From Calothrix sp. NIES-2098 (GTDB lineage: Bacteria; Cyanobacteriota; Cyanobacteriia; Cyanobacteriales; Nostocaceae): a DNA stretch of 64,000 nucleotides. Below, one piece after another: positions 24,334 to 32,455 of the stretch. The notes under the pieces are model-generated. The model was not told the origin of the DNA and ran no database searches. It worked only from the letters and a program-made list of their open reading frames with translations. Position 1 is the stretch's first letter. Every line of letters starts with the position of its first letter. The position numbers and the translations under genes were made by a program. The DNA lies in the NCBI GenBank assembly GCA_002368175.1, contig AP018172.1:5335001-5399000 (forward strand). The letters run 5' to 3'.

Positions 24334-25326
24334 ATGCTTCGTGCTTCTGGATGTTTATTCGGGCTGGCCCTTGGCGATGCATTGGGTGCTGTGACAGAAT
24401 TTTTAACCGTTGACGAAATTTGCCGTCGCTTTCCACCCAACGGGCCGCAAGAACCACTAGGCAAGCCAGCGCTGGTGACTGACGACACGCAGATGACACT
24501 ATCTGTAGCACAGGCATTATTAGAAGCTTCCTCAGCAAACTTGACTGTAGCTAGTTTAGAAGCAGCGCTGAGGCGTGCTTTTATTGAGTGGCTGAACAGT
24601 CCAGATAATAATCGCGCCCCTGGGATGACTTGTTTACGCGCTTGTAAAAATTTAGAAGCTGGTCTACCTTGGCAGCAAGCAACTAGGGCAAATTCCAAAG
24701 GTTGTGGTGCAAATATGCGGGTTGCGCCTGTGGGTTTAATGCCATTAACAGCAAAAAATCGTGCGGCGATTGCCCAGTTTCAAGCAGCCCTCACCCACGG
24801 TCATCCTACAGCATTGGCTGCTTCCGACTTAACCGCAACTGCGATCGCGGATCTTGTCCAAGGAGGCGAACCCCAAGGATTACCTTCGCGACTCTACAAC
24901 TATGCCCAGAGCCAGCGCACAGTTTATCATAGCGATTGGCTAGGTTCTCTGTGGCAACGTCCCTACATCAATACACCAGAGGAATTTATTAGTCATGGCT
25001 GGGATGAATGTCTAGCTGTGCTTGACCGCCTCAACACCGCATTAGCCAACCCAAACCGCGAAGCTGACCCTTGTTTAGCAACGGGCGATGGTTGGGTAGC
25101 AGAAGAAGCCTTTGCCACAGGTTTATTATGCTTTTTACTGTTTCCTCAAGAACCATTAGCAGCGCTGCGTCGCGCAGCAGTCACCGCAGGCGATTCCGAC
25201 TCAATTGCTTGTTTAACTGGTGCGTTTGCTGGCGCTTATTTAGGGATGGCGGCTTGGCCGGAAGATTGGGTAGTTCGCATTGAATACCGCGATCGACTGG
25301 CAGAATTAGGCAAACTTTGGGATTAA
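24334..25326 (+). CDS. ADP-ribosylglycohydrolase family protein
   Basis: 330-residue member of the DraG/ARH family, which removes ADP-ribose from proteins or nucleic acids using two Mg2+ ions. Metal-binding motifs are visible at both ends: GLALGDALGAVTEF and TDDTQMTLSVAQ in the N-terminal part, and AGDSDSIACLTGAFAGAYLG in the C-terminal part. Target is not predictable; it is more likely one of the general ARH-like proteins than the nitrogenase-specific DraG, since no draT is nearby. The ATG at 24334 lacks a clear ribosome binding site but matches the domain start. Gene ends 7 bases before the stop of the convergent neighbour. Confidence 0.88.
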   Translation: MLRASGCLFGLALGDALGAVTEFLTVDEICRRFPPNGPQEPLGKPALVTDDTQMTLSVAQALLEASSANLTVASLEAALRRAFIEWLNSPDNNRAPGMTCLRACKNLEAGLPWQQATRANSKGCGANMRVAPVGLMPLTAKNRAAIAQFQAALTHGHPTALAASDLTATAIADLVQGGEPQGLPSRLYNYAQSQRTVYHSDWLGSLWQRPYINTPEEFISHGWDECLAVLDRLNTALANPNREADPCLATGDGWVAEEAFATGLLCFLLFPQEPLAALRRAAVTAGDSDSIACLTGAFAGAYLGMAAWPEDWVVRIEYRDRLAELGKLWD

Positions 25327-25333
25327 GTTCATT

Positions 25334-25681
25334 CTACGCAGAGGGACGACAGGTCATAACTCCTTCTTTCTGCTTGTTGGCATTGGGATTATTGCCCATT
25401 GCGCGAAGTGCGATCGTTGGTTCATAGCCAGGGTAACAACGCACCAAGACAGTATCTTGCGATCGCGTTACGTACAAAACATAAACTGGTTTGCCTCCTA
25501 GTACGGCAGGTACAAGGCTAGGAGGAAGGGGCGCAGTTGCAATAATTGTTGGTTGCTGAAGAGAGTGTGTATCGAACTTTTCAGATAGAACTACCTTGGC
25601 ATCAAAAAACTGCCAACATAACAGTAATAACGCTGTCATAATCACTAGTAAGGCAGAGAATTTAGGGGATAGTTTAAACAT
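25334..25681 (-). CDS. Hypothetical secreted or membrane-anchored protein
   Basis: 115 residues. Residues 8-25 (FSALLVIMTALLLLCWQF) form an N-terminal signal or anchor, after which a short Pro-rich stretch leads into a compact region with PVYVLYVTRSQDTVLVRCYP and a C-terminal TCRPSA. The two C-terminal cysteines could form a disulfide outside the cytoplasm. I do not recognise the family. The ATG at 25681 is the natural start of the signal. It converges with the glycohydrolase gene and diverges from the broken carbohydrate-binding gene. Confidence 0.65.
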   Translation of the reverse strand: MFKLSPKFSALLVIMTALLLLCWQFFDAKVVLSEKFDTHSLQQPTIIATAPLPPSLVPAVLGGKPVYVLYVTRSQDTVLVRCYPGYEPTIALRAMGNNPNANKQKEGVMTCRPSA

Positions 25682-25780
25682 GGTTTAGATTGACCCTTTT
25701 GATTTGTGTAATAACTAAATTTGCATAAAGCTGATTATGCGAACATATTCTATACTCGTAGGCTTTTGGAATTATCCTCA

Positions 25781-26347
25781 ATGAATAGCAAACAGTTCGC
25801 GATCGCTAATTTTGCCTTATTAATTACCACTCTAGTTACTTTCAGTTTAGGCGCTACTCAAGCTCAAGCTTCATGTGCATCTCCTCTCTCAGAAGGAAAT
25901 TTTGAAGGACAGACAAGCCAAAGAGTCAGCAGTCCTTGGGTTGGGGAGGGTAGAGTTGGTATCGATCGCGGATTGGGATACAGTAATGCAGGTAAAAACA
26001 ACGCTTGGATGCGAAATGTTTCAGGATGGAACGCCATCCGTCAGCGCGTGAGACTTCAACCAAACACTCAGTATCAGTTAACAGCTTATGTACGCACATC
26101 AGCGAATGTGACAGATGGTTATTTTGGGGTGCGAGATGCTAGGCAAAAAGTATTTTCCGAAATCAAGTTTGGTAGCTTACCTCGCTACACCCCGCTAACG
26201 CTCTGATTTAGAACAGGTAGCGAAACTGAATATAACATCTTCACCGGATTGTGGGCATTAGGCCAAGATAGTTGGGTTCAGGTAGATGACTATCGCCTTA
26301 CAGGAGGTTCGTGTGCAGATGTAGAATTGGTTCCGGCGAGTAACTAA
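25781..26347 (+). pseudogene. Secreted carbohydrate-binding-module-like protein, interrupted by in-frame TGA
   Basis: From the ATG at 25781 the protein starts with a signal peptide (MNSKQFAIANFALLITTLVT, ending QAQA) and a jelly-roll region resembling CBM_4_9-type modules (IRQRVRLQPNTQYQLTAYVR). An in-frame TGA at 26204-26206 stops it at 141 residues. The same frame continues unbroken for another 46 codons with clearly matching sequence (FRTGSETEYNIFTGLWALG, then DSWVQVDDYRLTGGSCA) to a TAA at 26345-26347. The C-terminal strand that closes the module lies after the stop, so the truncated product would probably not fold. A recent nonsense mutation or a sequencing error is the simplest explanation. 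Confidence 0.8.
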
Positions 26348-26490
26348 TACTAAAAATCAACTTAAGTAAACACATCAATATATGTAGAGATGTTGCATAC
26401 AGCATCTTTGCTTGACTTAGGAGACAAATTCGCCTTTAGAATTAGGAGTATTCTCAATTATTAGACTTACTTAACTCTGGGTGGAGGGGT

Positions 26491-27432
26491 ATGATGAGCC
26501 GTCCAATAATTCTTGGTATTGTCGGTGACAGTGCCGCAGGAAAAACAACGCTAACTAGAGGGATTGCTCAGGTACTCGGGCCAGAAAATGTCACAATTAT
26601 CTGCACGGATGATTACCACCGCTACGATCGCAAACAACGTGCAGAAATTGGTATTACTGCCCTCCACCCCGATTGCAACTATCTCGATATTATGCAGCAA
26701 CATCTATCGCTGCTACGCACGGGACAGTCAATTCTCAAGCCGGTTTACAGCCACAAAACTGGTACATTTGAGCCGCCACAGTATATCAAACCCAGTAAAT
26801 TCGTAATTATTGAAGGATTACTTGGTTATTCTACTCGTGCTGCCCGTGATGCTTATGATGTGAAAGTTTACCTCGCACCTCCCGAACAAATACGCGCTCA
26901 ATGGAAGGTTAAACGCGATACCCAAAAGCGAGGCTATACTCCAGAACAAGTACTAGCAGAATTAGAAAAACGCGAACCAGATTCAGAACAGTTTATTCGT
27001 CCCCAGCGACAATGGTCAGATATAGTTGTCAGTTTCTATCCACCCGAAGATGAAGCAAATGAAATCAACGGACATCTAAACGTGCGGCTGGTATTGCGTC
27101 CGACAATTCCCCACCCAGATTTTACCCAGATCGTCAATTCTACTGCTGGTAATTTAGACTCAGCAATCCGCCTGGGGCTAGACAGAGATATGAGTAAGCC
27201 TGTAGATGTCTTGGAAGTAGATGGTCACGCCACTTTAGATCAAGTGAATAAGCTAGAGCAAATTATCTGCTCTGATATGCCGCATTTAAAGAGTATATGC
27301 GATCGCGAAAGTAATCCCGAACTCGGTAAAATCGCTGGGACAACAGGAGAAACACTTCAGAGTTATCCTCTGGCTCTTACCCAGTTGATCATTACTTACC
27401 ATATGCTTAAGGCAACGCAAATTTATCAGTAA
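26491..27432 (+). CDS. Phosphoribulokinase/uridine kinase-family protein (PRK paralogue)
   Basis: 313 residues. It has the P-loop GIVGDSAAGKTTLT, CTDDYHRYDRKQRAEIGITA, and VIIEGLLGYSTRAARDAYDV, all characteristic of class II phosphoribulokinase. Canonical cyanobacterial PRK is about 330 residues with a redox-regulated N-terminal Cys pair; here the P-loop region lacks the cysteine of the standard GDSGCGKST motif, having alanine instead, so thioredoxin control of the usual kind is unlikely. This is therefore a paralogue, substrate uncertain. GGAGG at 26483-26487 suits the second ATG (26494) slightly better than the first (26491); the difference is one residue. Confidence 0.85.
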   Translation: MMSRPIILGIVGDSAAGKTTLTRGIAQVLGPENVTIICTDDYHRYDRKQRAEIGITALHPDCNYLDIMQQHLSLLRTGQSILKPVYSHKTGTFEPPQYIKPSKFVIIEGLLGYSTRAARDAYDVKVYLAPPEQIRAQWKVKRDTQKRGYTPEQVLAELEKREPDSEQFIRPQRQWSDIVVSFYPPEDEANEINGHLNVRLVLRPTIPHPDFTQIVNSTAGNLDSAIRLGLDRDMSKPVDVLEVDGHATLDQVNKLEQIICSDMPHLKSICDRESNPELGKIAGTTGETLQSYPLALTQLIITYHMLKATQIYQ

Positions 27433-27823
27433 TAAGAGTTAAAAGTAAAGACCCGACAAATTTACCAAATGCAACAGTGGGGTTAAAGGCAAAAATAAAC
27501 CTCAAATATCAATGTTTGGTTTGAGTAGCGAACACAAGCAGAGGATAGCACTTGCAATCTCTGGCTAAAAAGTCAGCAAGCGATCGCCTACGATCTGTTT
27601 AGATACTTGGGTACTTGTCGCTTTACTCTACGAAGTTACCCAACTCCTTAGATAACCAATGCTAGCCATGCATTATTGATAGAGGAATTCCCATTAGTTT
27701 TTACCCCAGTTGTCTGCCCAAATTGTCCAAAACAATCTCAAAAATTTTCCAAAGCTTGGAAAAAATTGCTCTAACGCCCAATAAAAAAAGGCTTGAAAGC
27801 CCTAAAATACTTGATATTCTTGA
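27433..27823. other. Intergenic region before tRNA-Cys with hairpins
   Basis: No gene is seen. A long-loop inverted repeat, TTGGGTA (27607-27613) and TACCCAA (27637-27643), lies mid-region, and the presumed tRNA-Cys terminator is at 27784-27803. The remainder carries a HIP1 site and no other signal. Confidence 0.5.
27784..27803 (-). terminator. Probable terminator of tRNA-Cys
   Basis: On the minus strand AGGGCT-TTCA-AGCCTT is followed by TTTTT. The stem is six pairs including one G-U. It lies about 20-40 bases beyond the tRNA 3' end, which is the usual placement. Confidence 0.7.
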
Positions 27824-27895
<72 letters not shown>

Positions 27896-28107
27896 ATAAT
27901 TGCGCTTAACTATATTACCAAAATTCTAACTAAAAACGCATCCTCTATTTGGAGAAATTTCTGAGTTTTAACTCGATTGGGGAGAGATTAAGTCTTTGTA
28001 CTCAGCGCGATCGCAGTTTTTGCTATCTTCAAAGCCTAAGCGCGATCGCGTCTTACCCCCATAATGATTAGTCACGGGTAATTAGTTGAACCCATTTCTA
28101 ACATTCT

Positions 28108-28698
28108 TTATACTTTCACTTCATCAGCAAAACTGTTCCAGCGCACAAAGTGAAATGGCCCGGCTACAGATCCCCAGAGATGTTCATCGGTTTCTAGATC
28201 TCTTCCCCTATCAAGGCTGAGAAGTTTATCTTCGTTAACTTCAAATTCATTATCGAGATAGGTTTTTTGCCCGTTGCGAACGACGATACAGCCTTTTCCC
28301 GGTTCTATCCTACCTTTAAAGCTGTTGCCAGTCCATTCTACAATCATGTCACACCCTGGCATCTTTTCTACGTCATCAGTAGTTAAGGTGGCAAGTTTTT
28401 CTAGATTGCGGGAAGCACCGTAAAATTTTTCTTCTTCTTTAACAGTGTAATTTTCTAGGTGAATGCGATCGCCTACAGTAAGTAACTTTAATACTCGTAA
28501 GCGATAAGGCTGATTGAGTGCATAGTCGTAAGCTTGTTCTAAAAACAAACTCACTCCTGATACTAGTTCTAAAGGTAGGGGACGCATACACACGCGAATA
28601 TGCGCATAAAAAGGTGGGTTTTCAAAAGCTTGTTCTTGATTGCTAAAATCAGCTGCCATCCAGCGAGCTAAGGTAGCAATGTCTGTAGAGTGAGTCAT
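28108..28698 (-). CDS. cpcT: Phycobiliprotein lyase CpcT
   Basis: 196-residue member of the CpcT/CpeT family, calycin-fold lyases that attach phycocyanobilin to Cys-153 of beta-phycocyanin and related subunits. Visible features are the N-terminal LARWMAADFSNQEQAFENPP, the central YRLRVLKLLTVGDRIHLENY, and MPGCDMIVEWTGNSFKGRIE followed by GKGCIVVRNGQKTYLDNEFE. Length is right for CpcT (about 196-199 residues in Nostoc and Synechococcus). It stands alone, with no phycobilisome genes next to it, as is common for this lyase. ATG at 28698. A CpeT variant for phycoerythrin would be the alternative but the sequence reads as CpcT. Confidence 0.92.
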   Translation of the reverse strand: MTHSTDIATLARWMAADFSNQEQAFENPPFYAHIRVCMRPLPLELVSGVSLFLEQAYDYALNQPYRLRVLKLLTVGDRIHLENYTVKEEEKFYGASRNLEKLATLTTDDVEKMPGCDMIVEWTGNSFKGRIEPGKGCIVVRNGQKTYLDNEFEVNEDKLLSLDRGRDLETDEHLWGSVAGPFHFVRWNSFADEVKV

Positions 28699-28794
28699 TA
28701 CAAATAATCAAGTAGTTGCTGGAAAATGCTCTTGAAGTATTGTAAAACTTGTTGAGCTTGATCCTACGTTTTGAAGTTAGGATTTTGCTTCTGG

Positions 28795-28907
28795 TTGTCA
28801 TTTGTCATTAGTCCAGAGTCAACAGTCAAAAGTCAAAAGGCTATAGTTATTAGTCATTTGTTCTTCTCTGCCTCATCCCCCCACACTCCCCACACTCCCT
28901 CATCCCT
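28795..28907. repeat. STRR-like heptamers and CCCCACACT repeats
   Basis: Units such as TTTGTCA, AGTCAAA and TTAGTCA run from 28795 to about 28860 and are followed by CCCCACACTCCCCACACTCCC. The same two repeat types occur together before oxidase subunit III, there in opposite orientation. Confidence 0.75.
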
Positions 28908-28966
28908 TCAGGGATAATTACCATTGTTTTATGCGTCTAAAAAATTCTATTGCCTAATGACTGTCT

Positions 28967-30217
28967 ATGCAACTGACTCAGAGTAAACAACCTATGCTAA
29001 GTCGCTTAAGTATGATTATGACTGCTGCTATCATCTGGCAGTTTAGCAGTTCTTTAACGCTGGCGCAGAGCCAAAAGCCAAAACAGCCAGATAAATTTCC
29101 TCCTAGCCCACTAGAGAAAATTACGCCCGATCCCTTACTATCACCGTTGGTAGATCCACAAAAGTTAACTCCGGAACAACTGCAACAGTTAGCACCGCAA
29201 ATCGATCGCTTAAATGAAACTGCTAAGGCTAAGTTGGAAGTTGGCGATCAAGTGGCTGCGTTTGAGATTTGGAACCGAGAACTGCGTTTGCGTCGCTTAT
29301 TTGGTTCTTTATCTGAGGTGCAGGCATTGTCGCGAGTGGGTGCGATCGCTTTTAATCAAAATAATCGCGAAGAGGTACAGTACATTACTCAACGCTTGCA
29401 AACTGTTCAAAAACAGGTACTATCTCAGCCATTAGTTGATTTACAATTGTTGCGATCGCTTGGTGAAGCTTATCAAAATGTGCGATCGCCTCAATTGGCG
29501 CTGGAAGTTTACGATCGAGTTTTAGCAACAGTAAAACAGCAAAAAGATACAGCCGCAATTGTAGATACTCTCAAAACGATGGGAGAAGTACATCTGGCTT
29601 GGTTCGATTATCCGAAAGCCGCATCTACATATCAAGAATTGTTGGGTTTGGCTACTGCTCAAGGCGATAACCTCAATAAAGTAGCATATTTGCAAGAGCT
29701 AGCTTATATTTACGAACAAGCAAAAGAACGCCAACAATCGATAAATACATTGAGTAAGCTGGCGGAAATTTACGTCAGTGAAAATAATACGACTCAATTA
29801 CCAAAGTTAAAAATGGCGATCGCTTCAAATTACCAAGCATTAGCCAAGGAAAATCCTAGTTTACTAGCCGCAGCATTTAAAAACTATCAAGAGGCTTATA
29901 CTACAGCTTGGGAATTACAGCAGTATGTTGATGCAGGTGAAGCTTTACAGCAATTAATTACACTTTACCGTTCTCAGGGGCAAATCGATGATGCTTTGCA
30001 AACTAGTCAAATCTTAGTAGAAGCGCAAACACAAGCTGCCAACTTTTACGGTATGATGCAAGCCTATGACCAAATAGGACAAATTTATCTAGAACGCAAA
30101 CAGTATCCTCAAGCATTAGCAGCTTTTCAAAAGGGATTAGAGTTAGCACAAGAACTCAAGTATGATGAAAGCTACTTTGCTCAACAAATTGAAAAAGTCT
30201 CAAAAGGAAATTTGTAA
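28967..30217 (+). CDS. Secreted TPR-repeat protein
   Basis: 416 residues. An N-terminal signal (MLSRLSMIMTAAIIWQFSSS from the second Met, ending around LAQS) directs it across the membrane. A Pro-rich linker (residues about 35-70) precedes at least six tetratricopeptide-like helix pairs, for example AFEIWNRELRLRRLFGS, ALEVYDRVLATVKQQKD, AASTYQELLGLATAQGD and ALAAFQKGLELAQELK. Such proteins act as assembly scaffolds in the periplasm or thylakoid lumen. The function cannot be specified. Start at 28967 (MQLTQSKQP); the Met at 28994 gives a tighter signal peptide and is equally possible. Confidence 0.85.
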   Translation: MQLTQSKQPMLSRLSMIMTAAIIWQFSSSLTLAQSQKPKQPDKFPPSPLEKITPDPLLSPLVDPQKLTPEQLQQLAPQIDRLNETAKAKLEVGDQVAAFEIWNRELRLRRLFGSLSEVQALSRVGAIAFNQNNREEVQYITQRLQTVQKQVLSQPLVDLQLLRSLGEAYQNVRSPQLALEVYDRVLATVKQQKDTAAIVDTLKTMGEVHLAWFDYPKAASTYQELLGLATAQGDNLNKVAYLQELAYIYEQAKERQQSINTLSKLAEIYVSENNTTQLPKLKMAIASNYQALAKENPSLLAAAFKNYQEAYTTAWELQQYVDAGEALQQLITLYRSQGQIDDALQTSQILVEAQTQAANFYGMMQAYDQIGQIYLERKQYPQALAAFQKGLELAQELKYDESYFAQQIEKVSKGNL

Positions 30218-30572
30218 GTTGAATATTTACAGCATTTTCAGGTAGGAACATAACATTCTTGTGCCCTGAGGATAGTCTCTGCTTCAGCAAAGTTTGAGCA
30301 TTTGTGGCGATCGCTAAAATATTAAGCCTTAAGCTTAGAACGTTAAGCCTTAAGCTTAGAACATTAAGCCTTAAGGTTGCATGGTTTTGCATGAATGTTA
30401 CGACTTTTGCATGAAACTTAGGTAGCGTCAAAAAGCTTAATCTGTATAGCTTCCTTCCAGCAGGGTACACAGTGAAACCCAACAAAAACTCAAAATATTG
30501 GGTTCAATTATGCTTTAAACCCTGACAAATGACAAATGCCAGCCATAACCAGCTATTTTTAATTCCTCCGCT
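30218..30572. other. Intergenic region with two short tandem repeat types
   Basis: No supported gene. The 21-bp repeat at 30322-30376 is followed by two copies of TTTTGCATGAA 20 bases apart (about 30383-30413) and a partial heptamer tract near 30520. A minus-strand reading across the repeat has only a TTG start and overlaps the TPR gene, so I do not call it. Confidence 0.6.
30322..30376. repeat. 21-bp tandem repeat with palindromic cores
   Basis: Two full copies of TTAAGCCTTAAGCTTAGAAC plus one variable base (30322-30342, 30343-30363) and a partial third copy to 30376. Each unit holds CTTAAG-type palindromes. The period equals that of the large array at 7706-7990, and on the minus strand it likewise encodes heptads (LRLNVLS). 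Confidence 0.85.
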
Positions 30573-31589
30573 TTACTTATGAGATGGATTAATACACTTA
30601 AGATGCTCGCAACCAAAATGTTGAGTCATCATTGCAGTTAACTGTTGAGAAACTTGGCGATCCAGATTTAATTCTTGCTCGATCTGATTATAAGTTTCTC
30701 CCTGCACTATTCTTGTTGCCATTTGTTGAAACTGTCTCCAGGTTAAATCATTTTCCACAAATGCTTGAGCGATAGTAATGACTAGTTCCTCATAATCATT
30801 GTCTTCCATTTTTGTCATCATTCGGTGTTCGATATGCAATGAATCATCAAAGCAGTAATACCAGGATTGTGGTTGATGCTGGAGTACCCTGTGGAAAAAA
30901 TTCTGTTGTTTCGGAAGGCTAACAGCGCGATCGCCTTCACTACAAACCATTAATATAGGAGCAGCAACACTGCTTTGAGCTTGTTTTAATAGCTTCTCTC
31001 CCAACTCCAGAAATATTCGCAATGCTGGAATCCGAAAGCCTTTATAGCCGAAATTACCAGATGCGTCTTTGTTAAACCATTCAAAGTAAATTGGCAGGAT
31101 TTTAATTAGCTTGTCAAATATTGGATTATGACTCCCTAAATAAGGAGCAAATAATAAAGCGCGATCGATCAGCTGGGGATGTTCTAAAGCTAACCAGGCT
31201 GCTAAAGTTGCACCTGTGGACAATCCCCCAATTACAACTTGTTGACCTAGGTTTTTGGCAATTTGCAACCACTTCAGCACAAATTCTTGATAAGTTTGAA
31301 TATCTGTTGGGAGTGGTGGTGGATTTTGGCGCTTCCAATCCCCGGCGAGTCCATGACCGGGTTGTAAGGGAATTAACACATTGTATCCTTTGTTGAAAAA
31401 GGCTTTGCCAATCGGTACAAACTGGTAAGGGCCTGCTGTAAAGCCATGCAAGAACAAAAACACTTTTGGCGTAGTATGGGGATGAACCAGAAATTGGGAA
31501 CGACAAGCTTCATTCCTCAACCCAAAATTTGATTCCGATCGCTGAACCTGCTCAAGGATTTCTGCTGTAGTTTGAATGCTAACTGTCAT
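30573..31589 (-). CDS. Alpha/beta hydrolase
   Basis: 338 residues. The N-terminal oxyanion-hole segment FLFLHGFTAGPYQFVPIG, the nucleophile elbow GLSTGATLAAW (Gly-x-Ser-x-Gly), the acid in CSEGDRAVSLP and the histidine in DSLHIEHRM form a standard catalytic triad in order. A C-terminal extension of about 70 residues (LTWRQFQQMATRIVQGETYN onward) is helical and outside the hydrolase fold. It resembles serine esterases/carboxylesterases acting on lipid-like esters, but the substrate is unknown. ATG at 31589 (MTVSIQTTAEIL) has no competing start. Transcribed alone. Confidence 0.88.
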   Translation of the reverse strand: MTVSIQTTAEILEQVQRSESNFGLRNEACRSQFLVHPHTTPKVFLFLHGFTAGPYQFVPIGKAFFNKGYNVLIPLQPGHGLAGDWKRQNPPPLPTDIQTYQEFVLKWLQIAKNLGQQVVIGGLSTGATLAAWLALEHPQLIDRALLFAPYLGSHNPIFDKLIKILPIYFEWFNKDASGNFGYKGFRIPALRIFLELGEKLLKQAQSSVAAPILMVCSEGDRAVSLPKQQNFFHRVLQHQPQSWYYCFDDSLHIEHRMMTKMEDNDYEELVITIAQAFVENDLTWRQFQQMATRIVQGETYNQIEQELNLDRQVSQQLTAMMTQHFGCEHLKCINPSHK

Positions 31590-31808
31590 TTTGTCACTTA
31601 CCGTACTTCTGCTGATATTGTGGAAAAATGTATCTCAAAAACAGAAGTAGCCACATCCAACTCATGTAGTAATTCTTTAGGCTGTATTTTTTCAGCAAAA
31701 AAAAGAGTAATTTCATACTTCAGTTGACTAGATAGCCATTCAAGTCCATCCTGTTTAATAGCGTTCAAAAATCATGCGTAAGTGTAACCAAATGTAAAGG
31801 TTTTTGAC

Positions 31809-32447
31809 ATGATCGAACAGAGATGGGCAACGACACATAGATGCACTCAACTACTTTGGAGTGTGTTATTGGTATTAGTCTTGTGGAATATACCTCAATA
31901 TGCTCTAGCGGATGTCAACCAACAAGAAATCGATTCTATTATCCGCACGCGAGAAATTGCTTTACAAGCTTTGAACACGCGCAATTTTTCGCAAATTGAA
32001 CCTTATTTGCACCCAACTTTCACGATTACAACAGTTGATAATCAAGTTTTTCATAAAGTACCTGAGTTTGAGAAGTACTGGAATCAGCAGTTCTCGGATA
32101 CGATTCAAGATATTAAAATGGCTCTCAAAGGAGATATCATTAGAACGTTTCTTTCGCCAGAGACAGTAGTTTCTTCTGGAGATGCGATCGCCACTTTCTC
32201 TTTTAAAGATGGCAAAGCTGCTGATATGGCGATGCGATGGACAGCAGTACTACAAAAACTCCAAAATAAATGGACAATTCAATCGCTGCATTTCTCTTCT
32301 AACCTTCTAGATAATCCAGTATTAAATGCTACTAAACGCATGAGATGGATAATCGGAGTTGCAGCAGGGATAGGTGGCTTTTTATTAGGCGCGATCGCAA
32401 TGCTGTTATTACGTCGTATACCTCAGCAAGAAACTGAGAAAGTATAG
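31809..32447 (+). CDS. SnoaL-like secreted protein with C-terminal anchor
   Basis: 212 residues. A signal peptide (residues about 14-34, LLWSVLLVLVLWNIPQYALA) is followed by a cone-shaped SnoaL/NTF2-like domain (REIALQALNTRNFSQIEPYL, then TFTITTVDNQVFHKVPEFEKY and DGKAADMAMRWTAVLQKLQ). Residues about 180-200 (IIGVAAGIGGFLLGAIAMLLL) form a membrane helix with a short positive cytoplasmic tail. It is therefore anchored with the domain outside the cytoplasm. The glycosyltransferase gene starts 8 bases after its stop, so the two are probably one operon; a role in polysaccharide export is a guess from that context. Confidence 0.78.
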   Translation: MIEQRWATTHRCTQLLWSVLLVLVLWNIPQYALADVNQQEIDSIIRTREIALQALNTRNFSQIEPYLHPTFTITTVDNQVFHKVPEFEKYWNQQFSDTIQDIKMALKGDIIRTFLSPETVVSSGDAIATFSFKDGKAADMAMRWTAVLQKLQNKWTIQSLHFSSNLLDNPVLNATKRMRWIIGVAAGIGGFLLGAIAMLLLRRIPQQETEKV

Positions 32448-32455
32448 TAATTCTA

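Noticed and set aside
26204..26206. Selenocysteine insertion at the in-frame TGA
   Set aside because: No SECIS-like hairpin follows directly, selenoproteins are not expected in a carbohydrate-binding domain, and the residue is in a plain beta strand.
30156..30485. Minus-strand 109-codon frame
   Set aside because: TTG start, overlaps the 3' end of the TPR gene, and its heptads come from the 21-bp repeat.
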